From Diphasiastrum complanatum (taxonomy: Eukaryota; Streptophyta; Lycopodiopsida; Lycopodiales; Lycopodiaceae), in the NCBI GenBank assembly GCA_029204225.1, contig CM055110.1, forward strand, positions 40,688,923-40,752,922: a stretch of DNA of 64,000 bases, given 5' to 3'. A program made the position numbers and the translations under genes. Under the pieces are notes generated by a model, which was not told where the DNA came from, did no database searches, and worked only from the letters and a program-made list of their open reading frames with translations. This document shows, piece by piece, positions 10,764 to 22,395 of the stretch (positions are counted from its first letter, which is position 1; each line of letters starts with the position of its first letter).

Positions 10764-12025
10764 CCCCCTCTTAATCTGAGTCCGTGAATGCCTTGATCTT
10801 TAGACTGAGCAATGCACAAAATTTGTTGTGTGCATTAACACTGAGTGCTTTCGTAAAAATGTCTACAACCATGTCCTGCGTTCTGCAGTACGTTAAGCTT
10901 ACCTCTCTGTCGAGAACCTTGCCCCTGATGTAGTGATATCTGATCTCAATGTGCTTACTCCTAGAATGAAATCTAGGGTTGGCCGATAAGGCAATAGCAC
11001 TTTGGTTATCACAAAATAAAATTTTGGGGCTGTACTGATATAGATTGATGTCTGACAACAAATCTCTCAACCAAAATGCTTTCTTAATAGATTGAGAAGC
11101 AACAATGTATTCTGCTTCAGTAGAAGAAAGTGTGATAGAGGTTTGCTTACGACTGTTCCACGAAATAGGACCGCCGTTGAAGAAGAATGTAAATCCAGAT
11201 GTGGACTTATGATTGTCTGCATCTCCCCCCTAGCTTGCATCAGAATAACCACTGAGCTGATGAAGATTGTTGTTGCTGACATCTCCATAGCAGATGCACT
11301 GGTCCGTGGTAGCTCGAATATACCTCATGACTCGAATAAGAGCCTTCCAATGGGTAATGCCAGGATTAGCCATGTATTGGCTGAGTGAGCTAACAACAAA
11401 AGAGATATCTGGTCTTGTACTGACCATTGCGTACATGAGAGATCCTAGTATCGATCGATACGAATACTCTCTCATCTACTCCTCTTCATGCTTGGTCTGG
11501 GGACATTCGTCCTTCGACAAATGTAGGCCTGGATCCATTGGTGAGTGAGCTACTTTACAATTCATCAAATTGTATCTGTTAAGAACATTATGAAGATGCC
11601 TTTGTTGAGTGATGTAAATCAGTCGATTTGCTATGTCTCTGTGAATTTGAATTTGCAGATAGAAGTGAGCTTCGTTCAAATCAGTCATATCAAATTCTGA
11701 TAGCAACATCTGTTTTGAATCCTTAACCATATTGGTATTGTTGCTAAAGAGCAACGTATCATCCACGTACAAGGTGATGATAATGAAGGATTGCTGCACT
11801 GACTTTGAATAAACGTTGCAATCAACAGTGCTTGGTTTAAATCCTTGTTCAATGAGGAATGTATTGATCCTCTGAAACCAAGCTCTGGCAGACTATTTCA
11901 AGCCGTACAGTGCTTTGTGGAGTTTACAGACATGATTCTTCTTCATGTCTTCCAGAACGTATCCTTCGGACTGGATCATGTAGATATCTTCTTGTATAAC
12001 CCCATGTGAAAAACGAGTAGCCATA
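10764..12025 (-). pseudogene. Copia RT-RNase H, 3' half (element 6)
   Basis: The minus strand, from about 12025 down, reads QEDIYMIQSEGYVLEDMKK, a damaged LYGLK (stop near 11895), YVDD at the RT active site (LYVDDTLLF near 11765), YRSILGSLMYAM, RPDISFVVSSLSQY, then RNase H with CDNQSAIALSANPRFHSRSKHIEIRYHY near 11000 and VDIFTKAL near 10840. Frameshifts separate the pieces at about 11475 and 11230-11070. The 5' two-thirds of the element is missing, so it was truncated before or by later events. The family differs from elements 1-5 and 7. Confidence 0.8.
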
Positions 12026-13111
12026 AGGTTAGGGCAGTTTGGAGGGGGATTTAAGTCCTCTAAAAGACTTTCAGACCCTCCAATAATGACAACTTAGGAA
12101 GGGGATTTAAGGCTCTTCAAAAGAAAGGTTGAAATCTTTTTGAAACTTCTCAAAAAAAAATTTCAATTACATTTTTAACCTCAATTAGTTTTTCAACAGT
12201 ATAAATTTATAATTTTCATTAGTTCTGAAACAAAATTTATTAGAAAATATTTTAGATAAATTTTGATAGCTCGAATAAGTTGAGAAGAGAGGGACACAGA
12301 GAGATAGAGAGAGAGGGGGAGGGGGAGAGAGAGGGGGAAAGGCGAACGACTTTCCATACTTTTTTTTTTTTGTTTTTTTTTGTTTTTTTTAAAAAAAATC
12401 TTGGTTCTTACAAAAAAATGTAGAACTGAAACTTCTTTTAATATTGTAAAGGGTAAGCATCAGTGGATGAATGATCAAATATTATTTCTAAGAAAAATCT
12501 AAAAAAAATAATTTATAATTTTGGACACTATTTTTTTTATTCTATGATTTTTTATGTTATTTTTTGATTTTATTAGAAAAATTATTTTTTTTGACACTAT
12601 TTTGTTTTTTATTTTGTTTTGTGTTTTTTTCAGAAAATTAATTTTTTGACACTATTTTGTTTTTTTTTAAAGTTTTTTCAGTTTTTTTATGTTATTTTTT
12701 GGTTTTTTAAAAAAAATTATTTTTTTTAATTTATTTCTTTTTTTTTAATTCTATGATTTTTTGAAATTTATTTTTTTTGACATTATTTTGTTTTTTGTAT
12801 GATTTTTTCTATTTTTATTATATTTTTTGTAATTTTTTGCTTTTTCGATATTGTTTATATAAAATGGTGTTTTTTGAAAAAAATTTCAGGATTTTATTTT
12901 TTTAGATTGTTTTCACCATTCTAATCTTATTTGTCATTTTTTATGCTTGTTTTTTGGATTTTTTAAGATTATTTTTTAATCTTTTATAATATTTTGATCT
13001 CTCTTAGTTTTTTTTATTTTCATGTTTTTTTTCTTACTTTTGTATTAGCAAAGTTCATGGAAGGGATGAGGAGAAAAGAGAGCACAGTTGAAGCAGTTAA
13101 TAATCCCATAA
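12026..13111. repeat. Low-complexity tract: GA-rich then T-rich
   Basis: Bases 12291-12348 are GA/GGGGA-rich. From 12358 to about 13040 the plus strand is dominated by T runs with short recurring phrases such as TTTTTTGACACTATTTTG and TTTTTATGTTATTTTTTG. It looks like slippage-expanded low-complexity DNA rather than coding sequence. No gene is seen. Confidence 0.7.
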
Positions 13112-13408
13112 GCATTTCATGCAACGAATACTATTTGTCATCTGTGTAACTCTACGGGACATGAAACAACCTTTTGCTCGTTTAATCCTCGGATTGTCCA
13201 ACAAATGTATCTTTCCAATCTATATATACACTCTTCAACTGTAAAAATTACAGCAAATAAGGATCCTAAAACACTTGAAATGATGAGGGAAACAATAGAT
13301 TATGATTTCATAAGATTAGCACAAGTTGAACCATCAAAATCCATCAAAAATCTATGCTTGAACCTCACTAAATGGCCCAAATCCTTGAAGAAGGCTTCAC
13401 ACGTGTGA
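13112..13408 (+). other. Orphan CCHC zinc-knuckle open frame
   Basis: From just after a stop at 13109 the frame is open to 13408. It has a perfect CX2CX4HX4C knuckle (CHLCNSTGHETTFC) at 13136-13177, followed by about 75 residues without a known domain. Such knuckles occur in retroelement Gag and in host nucleic-acid-binding proteins, and nothing else here decides between them. The last residues read into the LTR of element 4, which cuts the frame. Confidence 0.35.
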
Positions 13409-13921
13409 AAGTACGGCCTCCCACAATCTGAGTACTGTACACCAGACCTACATTCAATCCTATAATCATTAGTAATCACAAGTACTCAAACAATTATGAA
13501 CATAGAGAGCAATTGCACCATTATGAGAGAAAAAACATGAAATTGCTTGATTGATTTTGGTGAGATATCATCACCTATATATACATGATCCATCACGGTT
13601 TTGGGCAGGTATGAGTAGCCCTAAACCTATCCCTAATACTAATTTTGGTGGATCTTTCATCCCTACCAAGTTAGGGTTGGAATCTTGGAGATCCCTCAAC
13701 AATGCAAAAATTACCAAAAATAGCTCCTATTTTTTTTCCCTTGTATCTAAGCATAATTTGGACTCATTCCAAAGGTTCTAACACTTAGGTCTACTTGAGA
13801 ACATCCTTATGAATGGAATCCTATGCTATTTGGCACGTGTGACAAGCCACATCATGACCATCTAACTATTTACAAGTCATATGACCAAAACTAGTCAAGC
13901 TAGAATTGTGAATTTTTAACA
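13386..13921 (-). repeat. 3' LTR of element 4 (~536 bp)
   Basis: On the minus strand it begins TGTTAAAAATTC right after the PPT GAGGAGGAG (13922-13930). A TATA-like TATATATA lies near 13576-13583 and the palindrome TTCACACGTGTGAA at 13396-13409, near the inferred LTR 3' end as in other copia LTRs here. The 3' limit (13386) is approximate because no partner LTR is visible. Confidence 0.6.
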
Positions 13922-13935
13922 CTCCTCCTCACTAT

Positions 13936-16463
13936 CTAGCTTGGTTCAATCATTGCTTTACTAATCACTCCAAGTGATGATCTGAACTTCATAAAAGGTG
14001 TCTTTTGAAGTGGTTTAGTAAGTAGATCAGCTACACATTCATTGCTTGGAACATGCTCCAAAGCAATCTCCTTGGCTTGCACCATTTCTCTCACAAAGTG
14101 ATGGCATATCTCAATGTGCTTAGATCTTGCATGGAAGATTGGGTTAGATGCAAGGTGTTGGGCTGATATATTGTCATTGTAGATGATTGGTGCCTCCTCT
14201 GAATCCATGATCTTTAGTTCCACCAATAATATCTTGATCCAAAGTACCTCCTTTGTAGTGGTTGTCAAAGCTTTGTACTCGGCCTCGGTTGAAGATAGAG
14301 ATATAGTTTCTTGCTTTTTTTGAAAGCCATGAAACCACACCTTCTCCTATGAAAGTTGAATAGGCACTTGTTGATTTCCTATCCCTCTTGTCCCCTGCAA
14401 AATCTGAATCACTAAATGCATGAAGGTTAATCACATCTCCTCTATATAGAATCCCAAAATCCAATGTACCTGAGATGTATCTTAGAATCCTCTTAGCCTT
14501 TTTCCAATGGATATTCAATGGCTTTTGCATGGATTGGCTCAACCTACATACACTAAAGCTAAGATCTGGTCTAGTTATAGTGATCCACATTAAGGAATCT
14601 ATAAGTTGCCTAAACAAAGTGATGTCCATGAAGGATCTTTCATCATCTTCATTTGGCACTTTTACATCTTGCTCCATTGGTGTGTCAACACTTTTGCATA
14701 CTTCCATCTTAAACTTCTTCAAAAGACTTTGAGCATAGTTTACTTGACTTATAAAGATAAAATCAGACCCTCTAAGTACTTCTATGCCTAAGATGAAGTG
14801 AAGACACCCTAGATCTACCATCTTGAACTCTAAGGATAGATCTATCTTGATTTTTTCAATACCATCAACACTATTTCCACTAATGATGATGTCATCTACA
14901 TAAATGAGTAAAAGTACAATACCAACATCATCAAACTTAATGTAAAGAGTGGGATCATATTCACTTTGAACAAAAGAAAGTGAAATAAGATAGCAATGTA
15001 GTCTTGAATTCCAAGATCTCGAGGCTTGCTTCAAGCCATAGATGCTTCTTTGGAGATGGCATACTTTGTTCTCCATTCCATGCTTGATGAACCCTTGTGG
15101 TTGATCCATATAGATATCTTCTTCCAAAAAACCATTCAAGAAAGCATTAGAGACATCCATTTGACATAGAATCCATCCAAAATGTGATGCAAGTGCAATG
15201 ATTAGTCTTATTGTGACCATCTTGGCCACGAGTGCAAAAGTTTCCTCATAGTCTATCCCTCTCTCTTGAGCATAACCTTTTGCAACTAATCTTGCTTTAT
15301 GTTTGTTAACACTCCCATTTGCATTCAACTTAAGCTTGAAGACCCACTTGCATCCTATTACATTCCTTTGAGGTCTCTTAACAAGCAACCAAGTTTCATT
15401 CTCAATCAAGACATCATACTCATCCAACATAGCTTTATACCATTCTTTGGAGTTCAATGCATCTTCAACATTAGACGGTTCTTCAAAACTAGATAAAGAA
15501 TAAGAAGTGGATGAGATACCCTCAACTTGTTGTCCTTTGCCTTGATATGTGAGCCTTGATGGCTCCACTTTTGCCCTTGAAGATCTCCTTGGTGTGATAG
15601 GTGGGTTTGGTGCTTGCTCCTCCATGAGCTCCTCCTCAAAACCAAGATCTTGCTCCTCGGCCATCTTCTTCTTGATTGTTGGAGCACTTGAGCCTTCTTC
15701 AAGCATATGCATATGATGTTCATCAAAGATGACATCCCTTGAAACAACAAATTTGTTCAAGGATGGGAGATAGACTTTGTAGCCCTTGCTTGAGCTTGCA
15801 TATCCAAGCATGATCCCTCTTGTGGAAGATGGATCCTCCTTGGTTCTTGTTTCCAATGGCACATGCACATAACATATACACCCAAAAACTTTCAAGTGAT
15901 TAAGATTGGGTTTCTTTCCATACAACATCTCATAAGGAGTTTTGCCTTCAATGGCTTTGCAAGACACCCTATTCATCAAGTAGTATGCACATACAAGAGA
16001 CTCACCCCAAAAGGATTTGGGCAAACAAGCATCTAATCTTAAAGCCTTAGAACATTCACATAATGTTCTATTCCTTCTTTCAGCAACTCCATTTTGTTGA
16101 GGAGTGTAAGGACAAGAAGTCTCTTTCTTGATCTCTTCCTCCTCACAAAAGGCCTTGAACTCATTGGAGATGAATTCTCCACCATTGTCACTTCTAAGAA
16201 TCTTGATGCTATGATTATGATGCTTTTCCACAAACAACTTGAACTTTACAAAAGTATCAAATACTTGAGACTTGAAGGAAAGTAAGAACACCCAACAATA
16301 TCTTGAGTAGTCATCAATGAAGGTTAAAAACATGGATGAACCTCCATTAGATTTGGTGCTAGCAATGTGCACATCCGAGTGTATGAGTTCAAGAGGATGA
16401 GATGACTTTGTGATGGAGTTAGGAAACACCTTCTTATGTGCCTTATGTGCACCATATGTTCTT
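13936..16463 (-). pseudogene. Copia Pol, integrase to RNase H, 5'-truncated (element 4)
   Basis: A long minus frame starts inside the pre-integrase/integrase region (HPLELIHSDVH) and carries integrase motifs FIDDYSRYCW, RSDNGGEF and QNGVAERRNRTL. It continues with the linker (PRRSSRAKVEPSRLTY), then RT with GCKWVFKLK, KARLVAKGYAQ, QMDVSNAFLNG and the active site YVDD at 14891-14902, and RNase H. One extra T in a T run near 14312-14319 shifts the frame in RNase H, which then continues to a stop at 13936 (LSSTEAEYKAL, NDNISAQHLASN, HARSKHIEI, LLTKPL). Gag and protease are absent: homology stops near 16463 and unrelated sequence begins. Apart from truncation and one frameshift it is well preserved. 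Confidence 0.88.
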
Positions 16464-16934
16464 TTGAAAATAATTTCTCTACGAGATACAAAAATCAAGT
16501 ACATGCTACTTTAGCACAATATTTTAACTTATAATAACAAAGTTTTTTATGAACAAGAAAAAATGCATGTTTATTACTTACCCTATTAACTTGAGTAGTG
16601 TCTTCATCGCTAGACTGATCTGAATGTAATTTATCTCGTTGTGATAAACTACATATATCCACAAGTACAAAACACAAATAACATAAAATTATTGTATGAT
16701 TCTAATGTTTTAATTTTTAGATAGTACTATTCTTATACATTGTCGCTTAAATGATTATTTTGCATCTTGGTACAGGCTCAAACTCTACACGCATATCTCT
16801 CTTCTTTTGTTAACACATGTATGAAAATTTTACTCTAATATGCATTGAAGTTCTGTAATCAATTTTCTTTTCTACTTCATTTCAAAATATTAGGGTTTAT
16901 TGTAATGTATTGTATGTTTATGAATGTAGTAATC
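16464..16934. other. No gene seen; junction region
   Basis: This AT-rich stretch lies between the truncated 5' end of element 4 and the transposase-like gene. It could hold that gene's promoter and 5' leader, but no defined element is recognised. Confidence 0.4.
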
Positions 16935-17922
16935 ATGTCAGAGTTAGGCAGTGGTGAAAGTTCGGGAGACTTTGTAAAAAAATTATATGAATCATTAACT
17001 CCTGAGCAAAAAACACAAGTGCAAAGTATGCTTAGCCAAGATGAGGGTGGTCCCTCACAAGCGGCCGCGGCTCCCCCCTCCACCGAAGAGTCATCCACAA
17101 CTCTTTATTATGACGTGGATCCTCAAGGCAATATAATTGCCAATAGAAAAGGGAGGGTGGTTTTGGACCGACTCTATTCTTTATGTCAACGCCATTTTGG
17201 CGACAGATTATTTAGTAAATGGTCCGAACAACCTGTCGCCAATAAACGACAGATTATTGGTACCCTTCGTGACGAATTCCAACAAGAAGAGGAATTTGAG
17301 GAGAAGGAAATTCATAAGCATATGAGCTTATGGATTAGGCATCGTCGTGATATGGCACAACGAGCTTATAGAGACGGGCAATCCAAGCCCTCCTGGTGTT
17401 CAAGAAATGATTGGAACCGATAAAAGTGGATGAACGAACACCAAATAAATCTAAGATTCAGAAAGATGCTGCAGCCGCTGGGATGCATGGGATAGGCAAT
17501 CCTAGGTTGGGCTCGAGCGGAAAGACAGGATTGCAAGCAAGCATGGTAAGTGAACTTACATTACTCTTATAGTTTATCTTTGATTTCATATGTGTCGTAC
17601 GATTTTTTAATATGCATTATGACTAGCTGCTTCAACGTAGCCCTGAATTAATTTCAAATGCATGGATAGTTGGCAGACTATGGACATCTGCCAACTAAGG
17701 ATGAATACGAATATGCCTACAGGGAATCGTACGATTCATTAGTCGACAAACTAAAGAACGAGGGTCATCCTCCAAATGTAAGTACTAGTTTTTGTATTCA
17801 TACTAATGTGGTTTGTATCATGACATCAATTTTATTTAATTTAATACGATCAAGAATTAAATATTCATGTAGTTTGTTTGCTTGTGCTCATGCAGACTGG
17901 ACGTCACGACGACGACGAATAG
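16935..17922 (+). pseudogene. Plant Ptta/En/Spm-type transposase-like gene, spliced, frameshifted
   Basis: Three exons can be read. Exon 1 starts at ATG 16935 (MSELGSGESSGDF, a Ser/Ala/Pro-rich N-terminus, then YYDVDPQGNIIANRKGRVV and a WIRHRRDMAQRAYRD segment). Its frame ends at a stop at 17421, but the neighbouring frame continues with VDERTPNKSKIQKD and a Gly-rich stretch to 17545, so one indel near 17415 is likely. Introns 17546-17669 and 17778-17895 both have GT..AG ends in phase 0. The last exon ends GRHDDDE and stop at 17922. Order and style (NK.SK.., then LP.K.EY...Y..LV.KL) fit the plant transposase_24 (Ptta/En/Spm) domain, as judged by eye. 25 bases later a PPT and LTR follow, so the gene has been joined to, or captured by, a copia end. 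Confidence 0.45.
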
Positions 17923-17940
17923 ATTAGGTTTATAAATTGA

Positions 17941-18598
17941 GGAGGAGTGTTAGAATTTAGCAATTATCACATGATTTTTGATGTATTTTGACATTTATGT
18001 GGATCCACACATGTGAGGACCTGTCCACACGTGTGAAATGACACTTGTAATATTCAGACCCATTTTGATTAGCTTTCATTTGAGTCAAATATGACATCTA
18101 AATTATAGGAGTTAGGTCCTAGATTGTAGAAATCTAGAAGGTCAACACAAACCACCAATGGATGATGTGGCAAACTTGATAGATCTTATCCAAAGTGGAT
18201 ATGGATAGACACAATGAGCTGTCCCACACGTGCTGGATGCAGCTTAGAGAGAGATTATGATGATTATGTACTTGATCCATGATGGATCCATTGTTGAGCT
18301 AGTGATGAGAAACATTGGTTTGTGAAGCAATCTTGGTGTTTTAACTCTCTTAAGCACTTTCTTTGTGGATGAATGCTAAGTAAATGTTTATACAACTATT
18401 TCTCTGTTATCAGGCCATACAGTAGCTGTACTTCACACGTGTGAAGCTGTGCGTCATCATTATTTGATTGTTCTTGCTTGGAATCACAAAGATTGTCAAG
18501 TAGAAGCTAGATTTGGAAGCTAGTCTTGATATAGATCAAGATCCCAAGCTACCAATCACTCTTTGTGATCATTTGTAGATTTACTCTGAAATTTGACA
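17941..18598 (+). repeat. LTR-C with PPT, 3' LTR of a copia element
   Basis: PPT GGAGGAG (17941-17947) is followed by an LTR starting TGTTAGAATT at 17948 and ending about ...AATTTGACA at 18598. Two perfect CACACGTGTG palindromes lie at 18026-18035 and 18435-18444. The flanks (17943-17947 and 18599-18603) do not match, so it is not a simple solo LTR with a target duplication. A truncated reverse copy lies at 34765-35008. The PPT joins directly to the transposase-like gene rather than to a copia RNase H. Confidence 0.7.
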
Positions 18599-19017
18599 CC
18601 TGGGATAGTCCTAATATGGTAGACCGGCCCTCTAGTATTCGATATTATTGGTTATACCATGATTTAATTCCATGTCAAGGCCAGATTGTGACCTTGAGAG
18701 GACCCAGACACTCTAATTGAGACATATGGAGTATTGCATGTCTATGTGATAGATATAGGTAGGAGGACTGCATGAAGAGATGTGATCTATTTATAGTTGA
18801 CCTGCATAGGGGTTGCATGGTTTCATGCACATGACTCTATTCTCTATATAATGAGGTAGGGATTCTCCCATCTACATATTGGGTTTAGGTTACCAGTTTC
18901 TCTCTTCTCCTCTTGCTTCACATGGCATGGCTTGGGGGATAGATCCAGGTTTAATCTAGGTTTGGTTGGGCGGTTTGGCACCATAGTCTCTTCTATTGTG
19001 TTCTCCTATCCCTTTAG
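18599..19017. other. No gene; possible LTR-like promoter region
   Basis: No ORF. A stretch near 18840-18870 (TCTATATAATGAGG) looks TATA-like and could be part of an unrecognised LTR. Nothing else is supported. Confidence 0.3.
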
Positions 19018-20265
19018 GGTCTTTACAGATCCAACTAGCTTCCTATAGAGAGTAATGTCGTCGAAGGATCTTTCACTACCTCTTACAGTTAGCTTTACAT
19101 GAGACTCCATTGGTGTATCACTAGCTTTTGCATCTACCATATGAAATCTTTCTAAAATCAAATTAGCATACTTCTCTTGACAAATGAAAGTAGATTGAGA
19201 AGATCTAATGACTACTATTCTCAATATGTAATGCAAGTTACCAAGATCATGCACCTCAAACTCCGTCTTAAGAGCATTCTTGATATCCTCCACATCTTGA
19301 TTGTCTCCACCATTCAAGATGATATCATCCACATAGATTAGCAAGATGATAATACCATTTCTAGAAAACCTATAATAAAGTGAATGATCCTACTCACTCA
19401 TAACAAAGCCTTGAGAGAGTAAAAAAGTGTTAATCTTAGCATACCAACTCCTTGGTGCTTGCTTAAGGCCATACAAACTCTTTTGTAGTAGACACACATG
19501 ATTTGGCTTTGTTGATGAAATGTAGCTATCAAGTTGCTCCATGTACACTTCCTCCTCAAGATCACCATTCAAGAATGCATTTGAAATGTCTATTTGCCAT
19601 AGATCCCATCCATAAAGTGCAGCAAGTGAGATGATGACTCGAATGCTTACCATCTTTGCCACGGGTGCAAAGGTCTCATCATAGACAATCCCTTGTCGTT
19701 AAGCATATCCTTTTGCCACTAACCTTGCCTTGTACTTGTTGATAGATTCATCTTGGTTTGTATTCACCTTGAAGATCCATTTGTATCCAATAGCTTTCTT
19801 GTCCTTAGGCAGCTCCACCAATCTCCATGTTCCATTCTTCATAAGAGCTTGATACTCAAGATCCATTGCTTGGATCCACTCCTCTTTTTTTCTTGCTTCA
19901 TCTACACTTGTAGGTTCATCAAAAGAGGTTAGGAAATCAACATAATTTTCAGAAACTACTTGCTTACCCTTTGCATCATATGTGAGCCTTGAAGGTACTT
20001 GTCTTTCCCTTGATGTTCTCCTTGGCTTTTGACTTGATGAAGGTCCATCATCATCACCATCCAAAGTAGGATCCTTTTCATCAACATCAAGAATGTTAGA
20101 TCCATCCACATCACCATCAATCATGCTTAAAGACACTTTTGGAATGTTCCCCTCATCAAAGATGACATCTCTACCAACAATCACTTTGTGGGTAGAAGGA
20201 ATGTAAACCTTGTAGGCTTTACTCACCTCACTATATCCAACAAAAATACCTCTTCTTGAAGCAGT
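19018..20265 (-). pseudogene. Copia linker and RT fragment (element 5)
   Basis: On the minus strand it starts inside the integrase C-terminus (SKAYKVYIPSTHKVIVGRDVIFDE) and runs through the linker (RRTSRERQVPSRLTY) into RT: YKWIFKVN, YKARLVAKGYA, then a stop near 19697 where relatives have Gln. It continues AKMVSIRVIISLA, QIDISNAFLNG, LYGLKQAPRSWYAK, a stop near 19390 where relatives have Tyr, and the intact active site YVDD near 19330. It is cut at 19018 before RNase H and at 20265 before integrase. The linker and RT resemble element 3 closely, so they are one family. No LTR is attached. Confidence 0.85.
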
Positions 20266-21309
20266 ACTAGGTAACGATAGGCATGAGCAGGCTCGCTATC
20301 GACCGTCGTAGTGTGTCTTCATCACTTACTAAGCCGCTCTACGTCGAGAGATAGGTGCTCACAATCACTTTGTTCGATAGCGATCCTACTCACACTTGCT
20401 ACCTGGTGTAATTGACATTTGATCTCATGTAAGTGTGAGTGTATTCATGTCGAGATAGGCAGCAGAATATGAATCTAAATAATGGTGTTCAAAGCCCATG
20501 AGCATTTTCCACTTATTAAATACAACTCCAAACAACAATTATTACGAGATGGCACCCAACCCTATCAACCATTTAAATAAAGTCATACAATTTGTAATAT
20601 CAATAATCAAAAAGCCATTATTCAAATCAATTTAGGTGGAATTATATTAATAGGTAAGTGAATATGTTTCAAAACTTTTGAAATATTGTTACAATGAATT
20701 TTTAAATGGAATGGAATAAGCTTTGGTCAATTGAAATTCTCAAGTTGTAAGTATTTTATGTTTTCTATGTTTATACAATGTGATAATTAATGATCACAAT
20801 TTTAGAAGCATATATTCACTCAATAAAGTGTTTGGCCTAATTCAACTTGTTGGTGATGCACGTATAATTAACTACAAAAGATGGGTAATGTATCCACAAT
20901 GTTTATAAATATAGCATTTACTCATCCATGTTGCACCTAAAATAAACTTGAAATTGATCAGTATATAAAATCCAACCCTCAAATACAATCATAAAATATT
21001 AAAAAAAAATTATTTCTTTCATGGTTGTAATAGAATATGTTGCATTATAACTACATTCTAGAACAAAACTTTCGATATGCTTTCTAAAAAAATCTATAAA
21101 GAAAATAGGTTATTTACATATAAATAAAAAAGATTTGAACCCAAAAAGTTTTGCAAAGCATTAAGAATAATTAAAACCCTAAAAAATTACATCATTTCGA
21201 AAAAACCTAATAGGAATTTCAAGAATGCATTCACAATAATATATAGCGGCATTTGTGATGCAGGTCTTTGAAGAAGTTCACAAAATTTTATAATGCAATG
21301 CTTTCTAAT
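20266..21309. other. No gene seen
   Basis: AT-rich DNA without credible ORFs. The first 150 bases contain CG-rich phrases (GCTATCGACCGTCGTAG, CTACGTCGAGAG) unlike the rest, which may mark the edge of an unrecognised element. Confidence 0.5.
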
Positions 21310-21880
21310 AAAATGTTTTCCGACGTCCATCCAAAAATTTCAAAGCAAACACAACAACACCCGCCGCGATTTGCGACGTGTTTTGCAACATGAATCGCGA
21401 GCTTAATTTTTTTTTAATTCGACATGGACGTCGGAAAAACACGTCTTTATAAGGTCGTCGGAATCCGATGACTTTAAAAAACGTCGCATTCCAACAGAGA
21501 CAATGTGCCGGTATCTGAAACGTATTTTTTCGATGACAAAAATCTGATCTGACATGGACGTCGCAATGCGACGTCTGACGTGGACGTCGCATTGTGATAT
21601 CCAAAGACGTGGCAAATGCTCTGACGTGGATGTCGCATTGCAACGTCTCGGAATTCAGTGGGATTTCGACGTCTGTAAACACATAATGATGTCAAAATTT
21701 CACCAACGGATATCCGACGCCCATCCACGTCCATCCGACGTATACTTGGACGTCGGATTTCGACGTGCCAAATAGTTGTCAGAATCCGAAGTCTGTTAAC
21801 AAAATGATCAAAAAGAATGTCCGACGTGTGTCCGACGTCTATCCAACGCGTTAGGACGTTGGATTCCGACATCCCAAATT
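21310..21880. repeat. GACGTC-rich repeat array, transposon-end-like
   Basis: About 20 copies of GACGT/ACGTC-type words occur in both orientations within 570 bp, typically GGACGTCGCATT, CCGACGTCCATCC or GGACGTCGGATT. An inverted repeat with 9-bp arms (GACGTCGCA, spacer A, TGCGACGTC) lies at 21557-21575. The array is sharply more CG-rich than its AT-rich surroundings. Dense short direct and inverted words like this are typical of subterminal regions of CACTA or related DNA transposons. No CACTA terminus or transposase is seen next to it, so the class is unproved. Confidence 0.6.
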
Positions 21881-22395
21881 AGGGAAAAAAATAAAAAAAT
21901 GCGTGAAAAATAGCGCGCGCATTGTTATCGGACTATTCTTGGAGTTGAGTTCTTGGAAAAACGATGTTCGTAAATTGTTTTTAAAACAATATTTTTGAGT
22001 TGCATTCAACATTTAGATCAAACAACAAACTAAGCATGAGGTACTTTTTATTCTTAAATTACTTTTCATTTTGTATTTTATTGCATTACTTCATGTTCAT
22101 TATGAATGACAATACTTTATTGCATTGCTTTGTGCGCATCATAAATTTCAATTAGATTTTTAGATATGATATTGATTGTTGTTTTGAAATCCGACATTTC
22201 ATATGGTTTTAATTTCTTAGTTGGTTATTACGTCAATCCACATCCCTAAATTTGACATTGCAATTTTTGAAAAAAAGAACATTGCACATATAAAAGCAAT
22301 GGCAATATAGCACGATCATTTGCAATAATAATATTTTCATAATATGAATCAATGTAATACAAAGTTTTTGCTTCAATGTCGCATGAGTCTTTCTA
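21881..22395. other. No gene seen
   Basis: AT-rich DNA between the GACGTC array and copia fragment element 7. No PPT or LTR is recognised next to the RNase H end of element 7. Confidence 0.5.

Noticed and set aside
17948-18598. LTR-C as a solo LTR
   Set aside because: The flanking 5-mers do not match and a PPT precedes it, so it is better read as a 3' LTR with a rearranged interior.
21305-21872. Minus-strand ORFs of 70-132 codons in the GACGTC array
   Set aside because: They arise from repeated CG-rich words (recurring DVHVRR-type phrases in all three frames) and not from a protein.
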